A DNA stretch of 51,586 nt from an uncultured Bacteroidales bacterium (GTDB taxonomy: Bacteria; Bacteroidota; Bacteroidia; Bacteroidales; UBA932). Where the stretch lies: contig CAMIYB010000006.1 in the NCBI GenBank assembly GCA_946402945.1, forward strand, positions 1 through 51,586, given 5' to 3'. The notes below the pieces were generated by a model. It saw only the letters and a list, made by a program, of their open reading frames with translations. It searched no databases and was not told the origin of the DNA. Positions 29,131-37,542 of this stretch are shown piece after piece. Within the stretch, counting starts at the first letter, position 1. Each line of letters starts with the position of its first letter. The position numbers were made by a program, and so were the translations under genes.

Positions 29131-32114
29131 AAAGAAGCCTTTTCCTCCTCTGCCTGCTCCTCAGCCTTGGAGCCGGCGCACAGTCCCGTTACATCCGCGA
29201 CCTCAAGCCGGCGATGGATTCGATTTCCACGCTGATGAAGGAAAGGACGACCGTCTCCGCCGCGCTCCAACTCAAGAATGTCATGGTCCGTGACAAGGAA
29301 CTGGACCTCTACTTCACGGAAACGATGATGGATTTCCCCTGGCGGACCCGGGACATCGAGTGGTTCCGGAAGGAACTCAAGGCGCAACTGCCCGCCAGCG
29401 TCAAAAACATGACGCTCGGACGCATTTTCGCCAAGGGCGTGGAACTCGAGGAACTGGCCATGCCGGCGCTTTCCTCCGACGGCCGCCCGGTCAAGTCGGA
29501 ATTCGCCCGCAGCGACCCCAAGGGGGCCCGGCTGGTGCGCCGTGTCGGCGAGATCAAATATCCCAAAGGCATGACAGGGCGTCACATCGCCCTCTGGCAG
29601 AGCCACGGCCGCTACTATGAAAACGGATCCAGCCGCTGGCAGTGGCAGCGCTCGCAGAACTTCATGACCACCGAGGACATGCTCACCCAGAGTTTCGTCC
29701 TCCCCTTTCTCATTCCCATGCTGGAGAATGCCGGCGCGGTGGTGATGACCCCGCGCGAGCGGGATACCCAGCGAAACGAATCGGTGTGTGACAATGACCC
29801 CGCCTTTTCGGACCCCCGTCCCGAGAGCGTGCGCACCCGCGGCTCCTATGCGGAAACAGGCAGTTGGAAAAGCGCAGGGACCGGCTTTGCCGATGCCCGC
29901 CTGTACTACCACGACCTGCAGAATCCCTTCCGGATGGGAACGGCCCGGCAGGCCGAATGCGCCCGCAAGGCGACGGCCACCGTCACTTGGACCGCCGACA
30001 TCCCCCAGGACGGGGAATATGCCGTCTATATCTCCTACAAAACGCTTCCCAAGAGCACGGAGGCCGCCCGTTACAGCGTCCGCCACCAGGGCGGCACGAC
30101 GCGCTTTATCGTCAACCAGCGGATGGGCGGCGGCACCTGGATCTACCTCGGGACCTTCCCCTTTACGGCCGGGAAGGAGGGCTGCGTGACCCTCGACAAC
30201 GGCGTTCCCGCCGACGTGAAATTCAAGGAAGGGACGGTCGTCACGGCCGATGCCGTGCGCTTCGGAGGCGGCATGGGAAAGGTGGTCCGCGGCGAGGACG
30301 AGGAACTTTCCGGCATGCCCGCCTACATGGAAGGAGCCATGTACAGCATGCAGTGGGCCGGCGTGGATTCAACCATCCTGAGCGCTCACACGGGCGACTA
30401 CACCAACGATTACGCCTCCCGCGGCGCCTGGGTCTCCCGCCTGGCCGGCGGATCCTGGGCCAATCCCAAGGAGGCGGGACTCGGCATTCCCGTCGATCTG
30501 TCCCTGGCCTTCCATACCGATGCGGGCGTAACGCCCAACGACTCCATCGTGGGCACCCTGGCCATCTACACCCTCAAGTGCGAAAACAGCCGGACGCTCC
30601 CCGAAGGCACCGACAGGATGATCTGCCGGGAATACACCGACCGCGTCCAGAGCCAGATCGTGCGCGACCTGCGGGCGAAATGGAACCCGGATTGGTCCCG
30701 CCGCGGCACCTGGGACCGTTCCTACAGCGAAAGCCGCACGACCGGCGTTCCCGGGATGCTGCTCGAACTGCTTTCCCACCAGAATTTCGCCGACATGAAA
30801 TACGCCCTCGACCCGCAGTTCCGCTTCGACGTGGCCCGTTCGGTCTATAAGGGCATGCTCAAATTCATGAGCAGCCGCTACGGCGTCTCCTATGTCGTAC
30901 AGCCCCTTCCCGTCCATGATTTCGCCGCGCAGGTGGACGGAGAGAAGGTGCTGCTGAGTTGGAAAGCCACCGAAGACCCGCTGGAAAAGACCGCCGCCCC
31001 CAAGGGCTTCCTCCTGCAGACGCGCACCGACGACGGGGCCTTCGACGAAGGGATTGCCATCAAGCCCTCGCACAAGGAGGGACGCTACACCTTCGAAGTG
31101 GAACTCCCCGCCTGGCATGTCGTCTCCTACCGGATCATCGCCTACAACGACGGCGGCTGCAGTTTCCCCTCCGAAGTCCTGGCCGCCGGCCGCGGGAACG
31201 GGAAGGAAGTGCTGGTTGTCAACAACTTCACCCGCCTCGCCCCGCCCGCCTGGTTCGACACCCCGGACTTTGCCGGATTCGACCGCAGGACCGATGCTGG
31301 CGTGGCCTACGGGAAGGACATCACTTTCGTCGGGGAACAATTCGACTATCAGCGGGTTTCGCCCTGGCAGAACAATTTCAACGGCGGTTTCGGCGCCTGC
31401 TATGACGACCAGGCTGGCCTCCAGGCCGCGGGCAACACCTTCGACTTCGTCGCCCGCCACGGACGGTCCCTGCTCGCCGCGGGATACACTTTCTCCTCCG
31501 CCTCCGTCGAGGCCTTTACAGACGGCTCCTGCAACAGGGGCTGGGCACTGGACCTGATCTGCGGGAAGCAACTCTCCACCCCGACCGGCCATGGCGCGGC
31601 GGAGGCCCGTTTCCGCGTTTTTCCCGACTCGCTCCAGGCCGCCCTGGGCCGTTTCGCCCAGGCCGGCGGCCACCTGCTCGTATCCGGTTCCCGCATCGCC
31701 TCCGACCTGTGGGACAACATCTACCCGGTGTGCCGCGACAGCGCTTATGCCGCCCGCGGGCAGGAATTCGCCCGCTCGGTCCTGGGCTACAAACTCCTGA
31801 CGGGTCATGCGGGCCGCTCCGGGAAAGTCCGCCCCATGCGCGGTAAACTGCCCGCCGCCCTGCCCGGGGTCGCCCCCTTCTACAACCAGCCCAACGAGGC
31901 TTTCTACGGAGTGGAAAATGCCGACGCCCTCTCCCCCGCGGACGGCAAAGCCGCTGTCCTGCTGCGCTATACCGACACCAATCTTCCGGCCGCGCTCTGC
32001 TACGAACCCGGCCCCTACAAGGCCGTGAGCATCGGATTTCCGCTGGAGACCCTCAAAAACGATCCGGACCAGGATTACCTGATCCGGACCGTCATGGAGT
32101 ATTTCGCGAAGTAG
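29127..32114 (+). CDS. Large exported protein: amidase_3-type catalytic domain split by a golvesin-like insert
   Basis: A 995-residue protein with a signal peptide of about 19 residues. The amidase_3 fold can be traced in two halves. The first has IALWQSHGRYYE with H160, then TTEDMLTQSFVLPFLIPMLE with E183. The second has DLSLAFHTDAG with H463 and VPGMLLELLSHQN with E547. These match the zinc ligands (His, Glu, His) and catalytic Glu of N-acetylmuramoyl-L-alanine amidases. Between them, about 240-385, lies a golvesin-like domain (TVTWTADIPQDGEYAVYISYKT, GGTWIYLGTFPFTAGKEGCVTLD, ADAVRFGG). After the catalytic half come a fibronectin-like module (about 590-690) and a long C-terminal region. It would act on peptidoglycan in the periplasm or outside. 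Related proteins are often labelled xanthan lyase. Its ATG overlaps the VanZ stop. Confidence 0.82.
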   Translation: MKRSLFLLCLLLSLGAGAQSRYIRDLKPAMDSISTLMKERTTVSAALQLKNVMVRDKELDLYFTETMMDFPWRTRDIEWFRKELKAQLPASVKNMTLGRIFAKGVELEELAMPALSSDGRPVKSEFARSDPKGARLVRRVGEIKYPKGMTGRHIALWQSHGRYYENGSSRWQWQRSQNFMTTEDMLTQSFVLPFLIPMLENAGAVVMTPRERDTQRNESVCDNDPAFSDPRPESVRTRGSYAETGSWKSAGTGFADARLYYHDLQNPFRMGTARQAECARKATATVTWTADIPQDGEYAVYISYKTLPKSTEAARYSVRHQGGTTRFIVNQRMGGGTWIYLGTFPFTAGKEGCVTLDNGVPADVKFKEGTVVTADAVRFGGGMGKVVRGEDEELSGMPAYMEGAMYSMQWAGVDSTILSAHTGDYTNDYASRGAWVSRLAGGSWANPKEAGLGIPVDLSLAFHTDAGVTPNDSIVGTLAIYTLKCENSRTLPEGTDRMICREYTDRVQSQIVRDLRAKWNPDWSRRGTWDRSYSESRTTGVPGMLLELLSHQNFADMKYALDPQFRFDVARSVYKGMLKFMSSRYGVSYVVQPLPVHDFAAQVDGEKVLLSWKATEDPLEKTAAPKGFLLQTRTDDGAFDEGIAIKPSHKEGRYTFEVELPAWHVVSYRIIAYNDGGCSFPSEVLAAGRGNGKEVLVVNNFTRLAPPAWFDTPDFAGFDRRTDAGVAYGKDITFVGEQFDYQRVSPWQNNFNGGFGACYDDQAGLQAAGNTFDFVARHGRSLLAAGYTFSSASVEAFTDGSCNRGWALDLICGKQLSTPTGHGAAEARFRVFPDSLQAALGRFAQAGGHLLVSGSRIASDLWDNIYPVCRDSAYAARGQEFARSVLGYKLLTGHAGRSGKVRPMRGKLPAALPGVAPFYNQPNEAFYGVENADALSPADGKAAVLLRYTDTNLPAALCYEPGPYKAVSIGFPLETLKNDPDQDYLIRTVMEYFAK

Positions 32115-32115
32115 G

Positions 32116-34200
32116 TCAATCGACCCGCAACACCCATTCTATCGTTTCGGTCGTCCCGTCCTCATAGGTCACCCGGGCCTCGACATTGTGCTTACCGGAG
32201 GTCAGGACGGCGAACAGGGAACTCTTGACCATGGAATCGAAGATCCAGGACACGCGGGACACTTTCCGGTCGGAGGGGGTCACCAGGACGAAGGGGAAGG
32301 TCTCTCCGGCGGCGAAAGAGCGCTTCGCAGCATAGATGTAGGCATAGCCCAGGTCGGGATATTCCGGCTCGACCACCACGGCCTTCAGCACGATGTCCGG
32401 AACGGTGGTCGCGGCCGCGCTCACCTCGATGGAAAGGCTGGCCTCCTCGTAACCCTCCGCCGTCACCTTCAGCGCAAAGGTCCCGTTGAGCGTTCCCAGA
32501 TCCACATTCCAGGATCCGTCCGTAGTCGTCGTCGCCTGGAAAGAAGCCGTCCCCTGCGAAAGGGTAACGGAAGCGCCGGAGACGGCCGCACCGGCCTCGT
32601 CCTTTACTTTTCCGGAAACCGCATAGGTCTGCTGGGGCTGGGTCTTGCCCGTAAGCGAGAAGGTCACCTGACTGCTGTTTGCGCTGATATTGCTGAGACT
32701 ATAGCCCGTGTTCCGGCCCTTCCAGTCCTTGGGCGTGAAAGAACGGACATTCCGGGAGCCCGGGAAGGGGCACATGGCCAGATCCGACATATAACTATCA
32801 TAATAGACTTCGAGGTCCCGGTTGCTCTGGTCCCCCGCGCACACGACATAGTAACAGGGATGGCTGCCGTTTTCATTGATGGCGTTGGTCTCTTCCCAAT
32901 TCTCCCAGAGTTGGCGGGCCGTGACATTCTGGTAGCCACTGAAGTTGCCCTCGTAGTCATAGCGCGGGACGGATACGAGAGTGGAAGAACGGTCGTAATG
33001 GAAGACCAGCATCCCGGAAGGGATATAGCGGTCCCAGCCCGTACCCGTCCTGCACTCATATACGAAATACTCGCCTTCCGTAGTCGTGGGGGTATAGTAA
33101 GCCTTGTTTTCCTGGATGGGAGAAAGGGTATAATCGCCCGTATATTCCAACGCATCCGGGAAATCCATCCAGCCCATCATGTAGCGTTCGACGCTGCCGA
33201 AATAGGGCGGAGTACGGCCTTCGTTGGCATAACTGCCGGCGTCCATCGCGGAGAAATAGGAGACGGCCGAAGTCGAACCGTTGGTCTCGTAGTCGGTATC
33301 GTAGAGGTCGGGAAGCCCGAGGGCATGGCCGAACTCATGGCAGGCCGTACCGATACCGGCCATGACGGAACCGGAGGTACCTGTCAATTCGGAGGTACAA
33401 CTGTAGGTATTGACATATTTTTCGTCAAAACGGCGTTGGGAATCCGAGAGCATCGAGCTCTCGCCCATCTCCCATTCATGGGGCCAGATGGTATTGGAGG
33501 AAGCGCCTTCCGCCTGGTTGTAACCGGCGTAATAGAAGAAGACCACGTCCACTTCCCCGTCATTGTCCGAATCATACTTGCTGAAGTCGATCTCGCCGTC
33601 AAGTTTCTTGCAGGCCTCCTGGAAGGCGACCTCCGGGGCATTGTCCTGGCCCTCGGCGCCTACGTCCTTACCATAATAGGAATAATTGTTGGAGACCTCC
33701 GTAGGGCCATAGACATCGAATACCGGCGTAAACTTATTGAGGGAGTTGTCCACGTAGTAATCCCGGACAGATCCCGTGGCGCCGCCCGTGGAATAACCCA
33801 CCTGGTTCATCTGGTTGGAGAAGGCCGTCTTCGGGCTGGCCGTCTTGAAGTGGAGGTCCTTGAACTCGACCAGGATCACCAGGAAACGGCGCTCGCCGGA
33901 ATTGGCAGAAGAAATCCTGTGCCTGCGGGCCTGATCGGCCAGGTCGCGGCGGGCGCGTCCTGCGGCGCGGCGGCGGAGCAGCGCCTGCTCGGACATGGGG
34001 CGGTAGAAACCGTCCTCCCCCATCTCGAGGATGCGCCCGGAGGGATCGGTGGTCCAGTGGCAGAACTCGTCGCCATGGTTGGTCAGCAGGAGCACGCTCC
34101 CGTCCGGCTGGGTGTACTGGAAGGGCTTGCGCGACGCGGGAACGGCGAAAAGCGCCTGGGTCAGCACAAGGAAAAGTGCGATAAGGATGTATCTTTTCAT
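32116..34200 (-). CDS. M6-type metalloprotease, module copy 1
   Basis: A 694-residue exported zinc protease. The signal peptide ends near LFAVPAS, and a conserved N-terminal segment follows (QYTQPDGSVLLLTNHGDEF). The catalytic domain contains a DSDNDGEVD calcium-like loop at about 210-218 and HEFGHALGLPD at 288-298, the metzincin pattern with three zinc ligands and the catalytic Glu. C-terminal parts are a carboxypeptidase-regulatory-like domain (YAVSGKVKDEAGAAVSGASV) and an Ig-like module ending in VEARVTYEDGTTETIEW. No T9SS sorting domain is present. It follows the BACON lipoprotein gene by 6 nt and is paralogous along its length to the protease at 35515-37536. One base separates its stop from the convergent amidase stop. 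The target protein is unknown. Confidence 0.92.
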   Translation of the reverse strand: MKRYILIALFLVLTQALFAVPASRKPFQYTQPDGSVLLLTNHGDEFCHWTTDPSGRILEMGEDGFYRPMSEQALLRRRAAGRARRDLADQARRHRISSANSGERRFLVILVEFKDLHFKTASPKTAFSNQMNQVGYSTGGATGSVRDYYVDNSLNKFTPVFDVYGPTEVSNNYSYYGKDVGAEGQDNAPEVAFQEACKKLDGEIDFSKYDSDNDGEVDVVFFYYAGYNQAEGASSNTIWPHEWEMGESSMLSDSQRRFDEKYVNTYSCTSELTGTSGSVMAGIGTACHEFGHALGLPDLYDTDYETNGSTSAVSYFSAMDAGSYANEGRTPPYFGSVERYMMGWMDFPDALEYTGDYTLSPIQENKAYYTPTTTEGEYFVYECRTGTGWDRYIPSGMLVFHYDRSSTLVSVPRYDYEGNFSGYQNVTARQLWENWEETNAINENGSHPCYYVVCAGDQSNRDLEVYYDSYMSDLAMCPFPGSRNVRSFTPKDWKGRNTGYSLSNISANSSQVTFSLTGKTQPQQTYAVSGKVKDEAGAAVSGASVTLSQGTASFQATTTTDGSWNVDLGTLNGTFALKVTAEGYEEASLSIEVSAAATTVPDIVLKAVVVEPEYPDLGYAYIYAAKRSFAAGETFPFVLVTPSDRKVSRVSWIFDSMVKSSLFAVLTSGKHNVEARVTYEDGTTETIEWVLRVD

Positions 34201-34206
34201 GGCCGT

Positions 34207-35418
34207 TTACAATTTGATGATGAAACCGGGAGTGCCGTCGCCCTGGAGCCAGACGAGGTTGCCGGAACGATGGAGCACCTTCAGGGAAAGCGTCTGCGAG
34301 GCGGGCTCCCCGTCGGCGGACAGCAGATAGGACAGGACTGCATCGACCGTAGTGGCGCCCGGGTCGGAGAAGGAGCCCGTAAGCGACCAGTAGGCCTTTT
34401 CATAGGGATTGCGCAGGCTGAAGGTCGCCGTCCCTTTTCCATAATGGCGGCTGATCTGGTCTATCCCCTCGGAATAAGTCCAGTCCGTCCCGGGAGTAAG
34501 GTCGAAAACGCCGAGGGAACTCTCCTCCATCACGCGGGCGAAGCCGCCCACGGTAACGGAAAAACTTCTTTCTACGGACCCGCCCCTGAGGGTAACCGTG
34601 GCGCTGACGGGCTGGAAAGCCCGGTTCGGGGCCGCCAGGAAGGTAAGGGTGGAATTATCCAGGGCCTTGGATTCCAGGAGAGTCAGCCAGGAGGCCGCCT
34701 CGTCGGGGATATCCACCTCCACATCCACGTTGGAAAGGACATCCACCTGGAAGGTTCCTCCGTTGTAGTCGAATTCCCAGAGTTCGCCCACCGTCCGGAT
34801 GGCATCGGTCTGCGCCTGGGTCACCTGGATGGGAATCTGCGCGCCGGCGCAGGAAAGGGTCAGCTGCGCCGAACGGGCGCCGACGTTTTCATTGGCGTCC
34901 GTGGCCTTCAACGTCATCACCGTGATACCGGCCAAGCCGGATTCGGCGGACAGACTGATCCAGGAAGCGCTGGCCGGAACCGTGAAAGTCCAGGCGTCCG
35001 GCGCAGTGATGGTAAGGGTCTGCGGCCCTGCGGAAAGGTCGATCGTGCGGGAGGAGACGAAAGCGGAAATCCCGGACTGTTTCACGGCAACCCGCTTGAC
35101 GACGCTTCCGGAGGTAAAGAGCAGGGAATCGATCCGTTCCTCCTCGCCCAGATTAAGGGTCAGGGCCAGTTTCAGGGACATCCGCGTCTGGGACATCTCC
35201 GTCCGGCGCCCCACCGTAGCCCAGCTGCCGTCCTTGAGCCGGACGGACCAACTGCGGTCGCAATCCACCTCATAGGTAATTTCCTGCGCAAGCGGGCCGA
35301 AGAGTTCGCCCGGCGCGTCGATATCGAAAAGCGATGGAGAAGAGCCGCTGCTCAACTCCACCGTATTACAGGCAGCCGCAGTCAGCAGAGCGGCGCCCCA
35401 AAGCATCCATCGCTTCAT
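34207..35418 (-). CDS. BACON-repeat lipoprotein, module copy 1
   Basis: A 403-residue lipoprotein with signal ending LLTAAAC (Cys17). Three BACON-type beta-sandwich repeats follow: about 30-115 (ending VAVKQSG), 116-205 (WISLSAESGLAG, ending VTQAQ) and 206-290 (SWLTLLESK, ending SFSVTVGG). A final domain of about 100 residues (DWTYSEGIDQISRHYGKGTATF to GFIIKL) is shared with the second copy and not with BACON proteins in general. BACON repeats usually bind glycans or mucin-type ligands. The ATG at 35418 is chosen because AAGG precedes it and it gives a clean lipobox. It sits 6 nt upstream of the M6 protease gene, and both copies keep that spacing, so the proteins probably work together. Confidence 0.85.
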   Translation of the reverse strand: MKRWMLWGAALLTAAACNTVELSSGSSPSLFDIDAPGELFGPLAQEITYEVDCDRSWSVRLKDGSWATVGRRTEMSQTRMSLKLALTLNLGEEERIDSLLFTSGSVVKRVAVKQSGISAFVSSRTIDLSAGPQTLTITAPDAWTFTVPASASWISLSAESGLAGITVMTLKATDANENVGARSAQLTLSCAGAQIPIQVTQAQTDAIRTVGELWEFDYNGGTFQVDVLSNVDVEVDIPDEAASWLTLLESKALDNSTLTFLAAPNRAFQPVSATVTLRGGSVERSFSVTVGGFARVMEESSLGVFDLTPGTDWTYSEGIDQISRHYGKGTATFSLRNPYEKAYWSLTGSFSDPGATTVDAVLSYLLSADGEPASQTLSLKVLHRSGNLVWLQGDGTPGFIIKL

Positions 35419-35448
35419 ATACCTTTGCATATTACAGTTCAGAGTTCG

Positions 35449-35456
35449 TAAAGATA
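35449..35456 (-). promoter_or_regulatory. Near-consensus -7 box for module copy 1
   Basis: TATCTTTA on the minus strand differs from TAnnTTTG in the last base only. It is 30 nt before the ATG at 35418 in the 96-nt gap after module copy 2. No clear terminator for copy 2 was found in this gap, so read-through from copy 2 is also possible. Confidence 0.35.
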
Positions 35457-35514
35457 CGAAGATTTTCACACTTTCCGTCCATTTCGCCCGAAAAATCAAC
35501 CAAAAGGACGAAAT

Positions 35515-37536
35515 CTACAGTTCGAAACACCGTTCCAGAATCTGGATCGAGCCGTCGGCAAACGTCAGACGGGCGGTAAGCACGTGCTCCCCTGCCTCAA
35601 GAAGGACCCGTTTGACACTCTTGACAACGCCGTCATAGGTCCAGGAAACGGACTCCGGTTCCTGTCCCTCGGTCACGGAAAGTTCGAAAAGAAGAATGTC
35701 TCCGGGGGCATAGGTTTCCTGTTCGAAACCGATGTAGTTGAATCCGAGGTCGGGGAACTTCGGCGGCTCGTTGCTCAGCACAAAGTCCAGGACGACATCC
35801 TCATACTCCACCTCCACCTCCCGGGTCTGGTCGATATAGCCCTCGCAGGAGACCGTGACGGCAAAAGTGCCGGTATGCTCCCCGATGTTGACGGAATAAG
35901 CGCCGGAGGCATCCGTGCGGGCCGAGAAACGACTTTCGGAGCCATACAGCACGACGGAGACCTCGGCGTTGGAAAGGGGCTTTCCGTCCTCGTCCCGGAC
36001 ATGGCCCGAGATGAAGAAATCATGCTGCGGGGCACGTACCAGCATCCTTACCGTTCCGTTCGAAAGACTGATCTCGGAGAAGGAATAACCCGTCTCGCTT
36101 TCTTCCCAATCTACCGGAGTATAGGTCCTGAAATGCGAGGAGCCGGGGAATACCATGTAACGTTCCCCGTACAGGAAGCGGAGACTGGAGGGATCGGCTG
36201 CGGGAACGAGGTAGAAGCAGGGATGGGAGCCATTGGCATTGAGGGCGTTGTAAGCCCCCCAGTTCTCCCAGAGTTCCCCGGCCGTGACGTTATAATACCC
36301 CCCGCTTCCGCTGGACATCCGGATCTGGCGGGTGGAACGGTCGATGTGATAGACCACCATGCCTGTGGGCAACGGGGCGTCCCAGCCGGAACTGTTGCGG
36401 AATTCGTAAACGAAGTACTCGCCATCGGTGGCCGTCCGCGTAAAATAGGCGACATTATCCTGGATGGGCGGGATGGAGAGGTAGCCGGATCGGAGGATCT
36501 CCGTGGGCCAGTCCATCCACCCGAGCATATTGCGCTCGATGCAATTCAGGCTGGCCGGAGTCCGGCTGTCGTTGTTGTAGCAGCCCGAACACATCGTCGA
36601 GAAACCGTACAGCGCACCGGCCTGGCCATTGACCTCGTAATCCGTGTCGTAGGTATCGGGCAGGCCCATGGCATGACAGAACTCATGGGTGGCCGTACCG
36701 ATGCCGCAGAGGGTTGTCCCGCTGCTGCCGCGGTATTCCGAAGCACAACTGTAAACATCGAGGTATTTTCCGTCCATGCGCCGCGTGTTGCCGTACACGT
36801 AGCGGAAACTCCACTCGTGGGGCCAGATGGTGTCGGCGCCGCCGCCTTCCGCCTGATTGTGACCGGCGAAATAGAACAGGATGGCATCCACGGCGCCGTC
36901 GCCGTCCGAATCGTACCGGCTGAAGTCGATTTCGCCGTCAAGTTTTTGGCAGGCCTCATAGAAGGCTTCATATCCCTTTTCCTCGCCACCGTTGGGATCG
37001 GAACCGCCGTAATAGGCCTGGTTGTTGGACACGGTGACCGGTCCGAAGACATCGAAAACGGGGGTGAACTGGCCGGAAGAGTTGTCGTGGAAGAAATCCC
37101 GCACGGAGCCGGTCGCTCCGTCTCTGGAATAACCTTCTTCGTTGAGCAGGGCGCCGAAGGTCTCCGTCGGAGAGTTCACCGTAAATTTCCTGTCCGTGAA
37201 CTGGACCAGGACCACCAGAAAACGGCGGGTGGAAGTGGCAGGGGCATTCATCCGCGAGAGGCGGCGGGCGTTTTCCCCGCTGCGACGGACCCGGGCGGCA
37301 CGACGCCGCTGCTCCAGCACGGAAAGGTCGGCGGGACGCCAGAAGCCGTCGGACGCCTGTTCCACGACCTGACCGTCTTCGGTCGTCGTCCAATGGAAAA
37401 ATTCATCCCCGTGATTGGTCAGCCACAGCACGCTGCCGTCCGGCTGGACATAGCGGTAAGGAACGGGAGAAGCGGGAACGGCCCCCAGGGCCAGGCAGAG
37501 CGTCATCAGCGCCAGAAAGACAAATACCTTTTTCAT
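35515..37536 (-). CDS. M6-type metalloprotease, module copy 2
   Basis: A 673-residue paralogue of the protease at 32116-34200. It has a signal peptide (LCLALGAVPAS), the QPDGSVLWLTNHGDEF segment at about 31-46, a DSDGDGAVD loop at about 209-217 and the zinc motif HEFCHAMGLPD at 284-294. The second intervening Gly is replaced by Cys, which does not disturb the HExxHxxGxxD pattern. A regulatory-like beta domain (FISGHVRDEDGKPLSNAEVSV) and a C-terminal Ig-like module follow. The two proteases share the same architecture but are clearly diverged in the loops, so this is an old duplication, not an assembly artefact. It follows its BACON partner by 6 nt. The substrate is unknown. Confidence 0.92.
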   Translation of the reverse strand: MKKVFVFLALMTLCLALGAVPASPVPYRYVQPDGSVLWLTNHGDEFFHWTTTEDGQVVEQASDGFWRPADLSVLEQRRRAARVRRSGENARRLSRMNAPATSTRRFLVVLVQFTDRKFTVNSPTETFGALLNEEGYSRDGATGSVRDFFHDNSSGQFTPVFDVFGPVTVSNNQAYYGGSDPNGGEEKGYEAFYEACQKLDGEIDFSRYDSDGDGAVDAILFYFAGHNQAEGGGADTIWPHEWSFRYVYGNTRRMDGKYLDVYSCASEYRGSSGTTLCGIGTATHEFCHAMGLPDTYDTDYEVNGQAGALYGFSTMCSGCYNNDSRTPASLNCIERNMLGWMDWPTEILRSGYLSIPPIQDNVAYFTRTATDGEYFVYEFRNSSGWDAPLPTGMVVYHIDRSTRQIRMSSGSGGYYNVTAGELWENWGAYNALNANGSHPCFYLVPAADPSSLRFLYGERYMVFPGSSHFRTYTPVDWEESETGYSFSEISLSNGTVRMLVRAPQHDFFISGHVRDEDGKPLSNAEVSVVLYGSESRFSARTDASGAYSVNIGEHTGTFAVTVSCEGYIDQTREVEVEYEDVVLDFVLSNEPPKFPDLGFNYIGFEQETYAPGDILLFELSVTEGQEPESVSWTYDGVVKSVKRVLLEAGEHVLTARLTFADGSIQILERCFEL

Positions 37537-37542
37537 AAGCGC

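Noticed and set aside
32116..37536. Type IX secretion sorting domain at the C-termini of the M6 proteases
   Set aside because: Both proteins end in an Ig-like module without the T9SS C-terminal motif.
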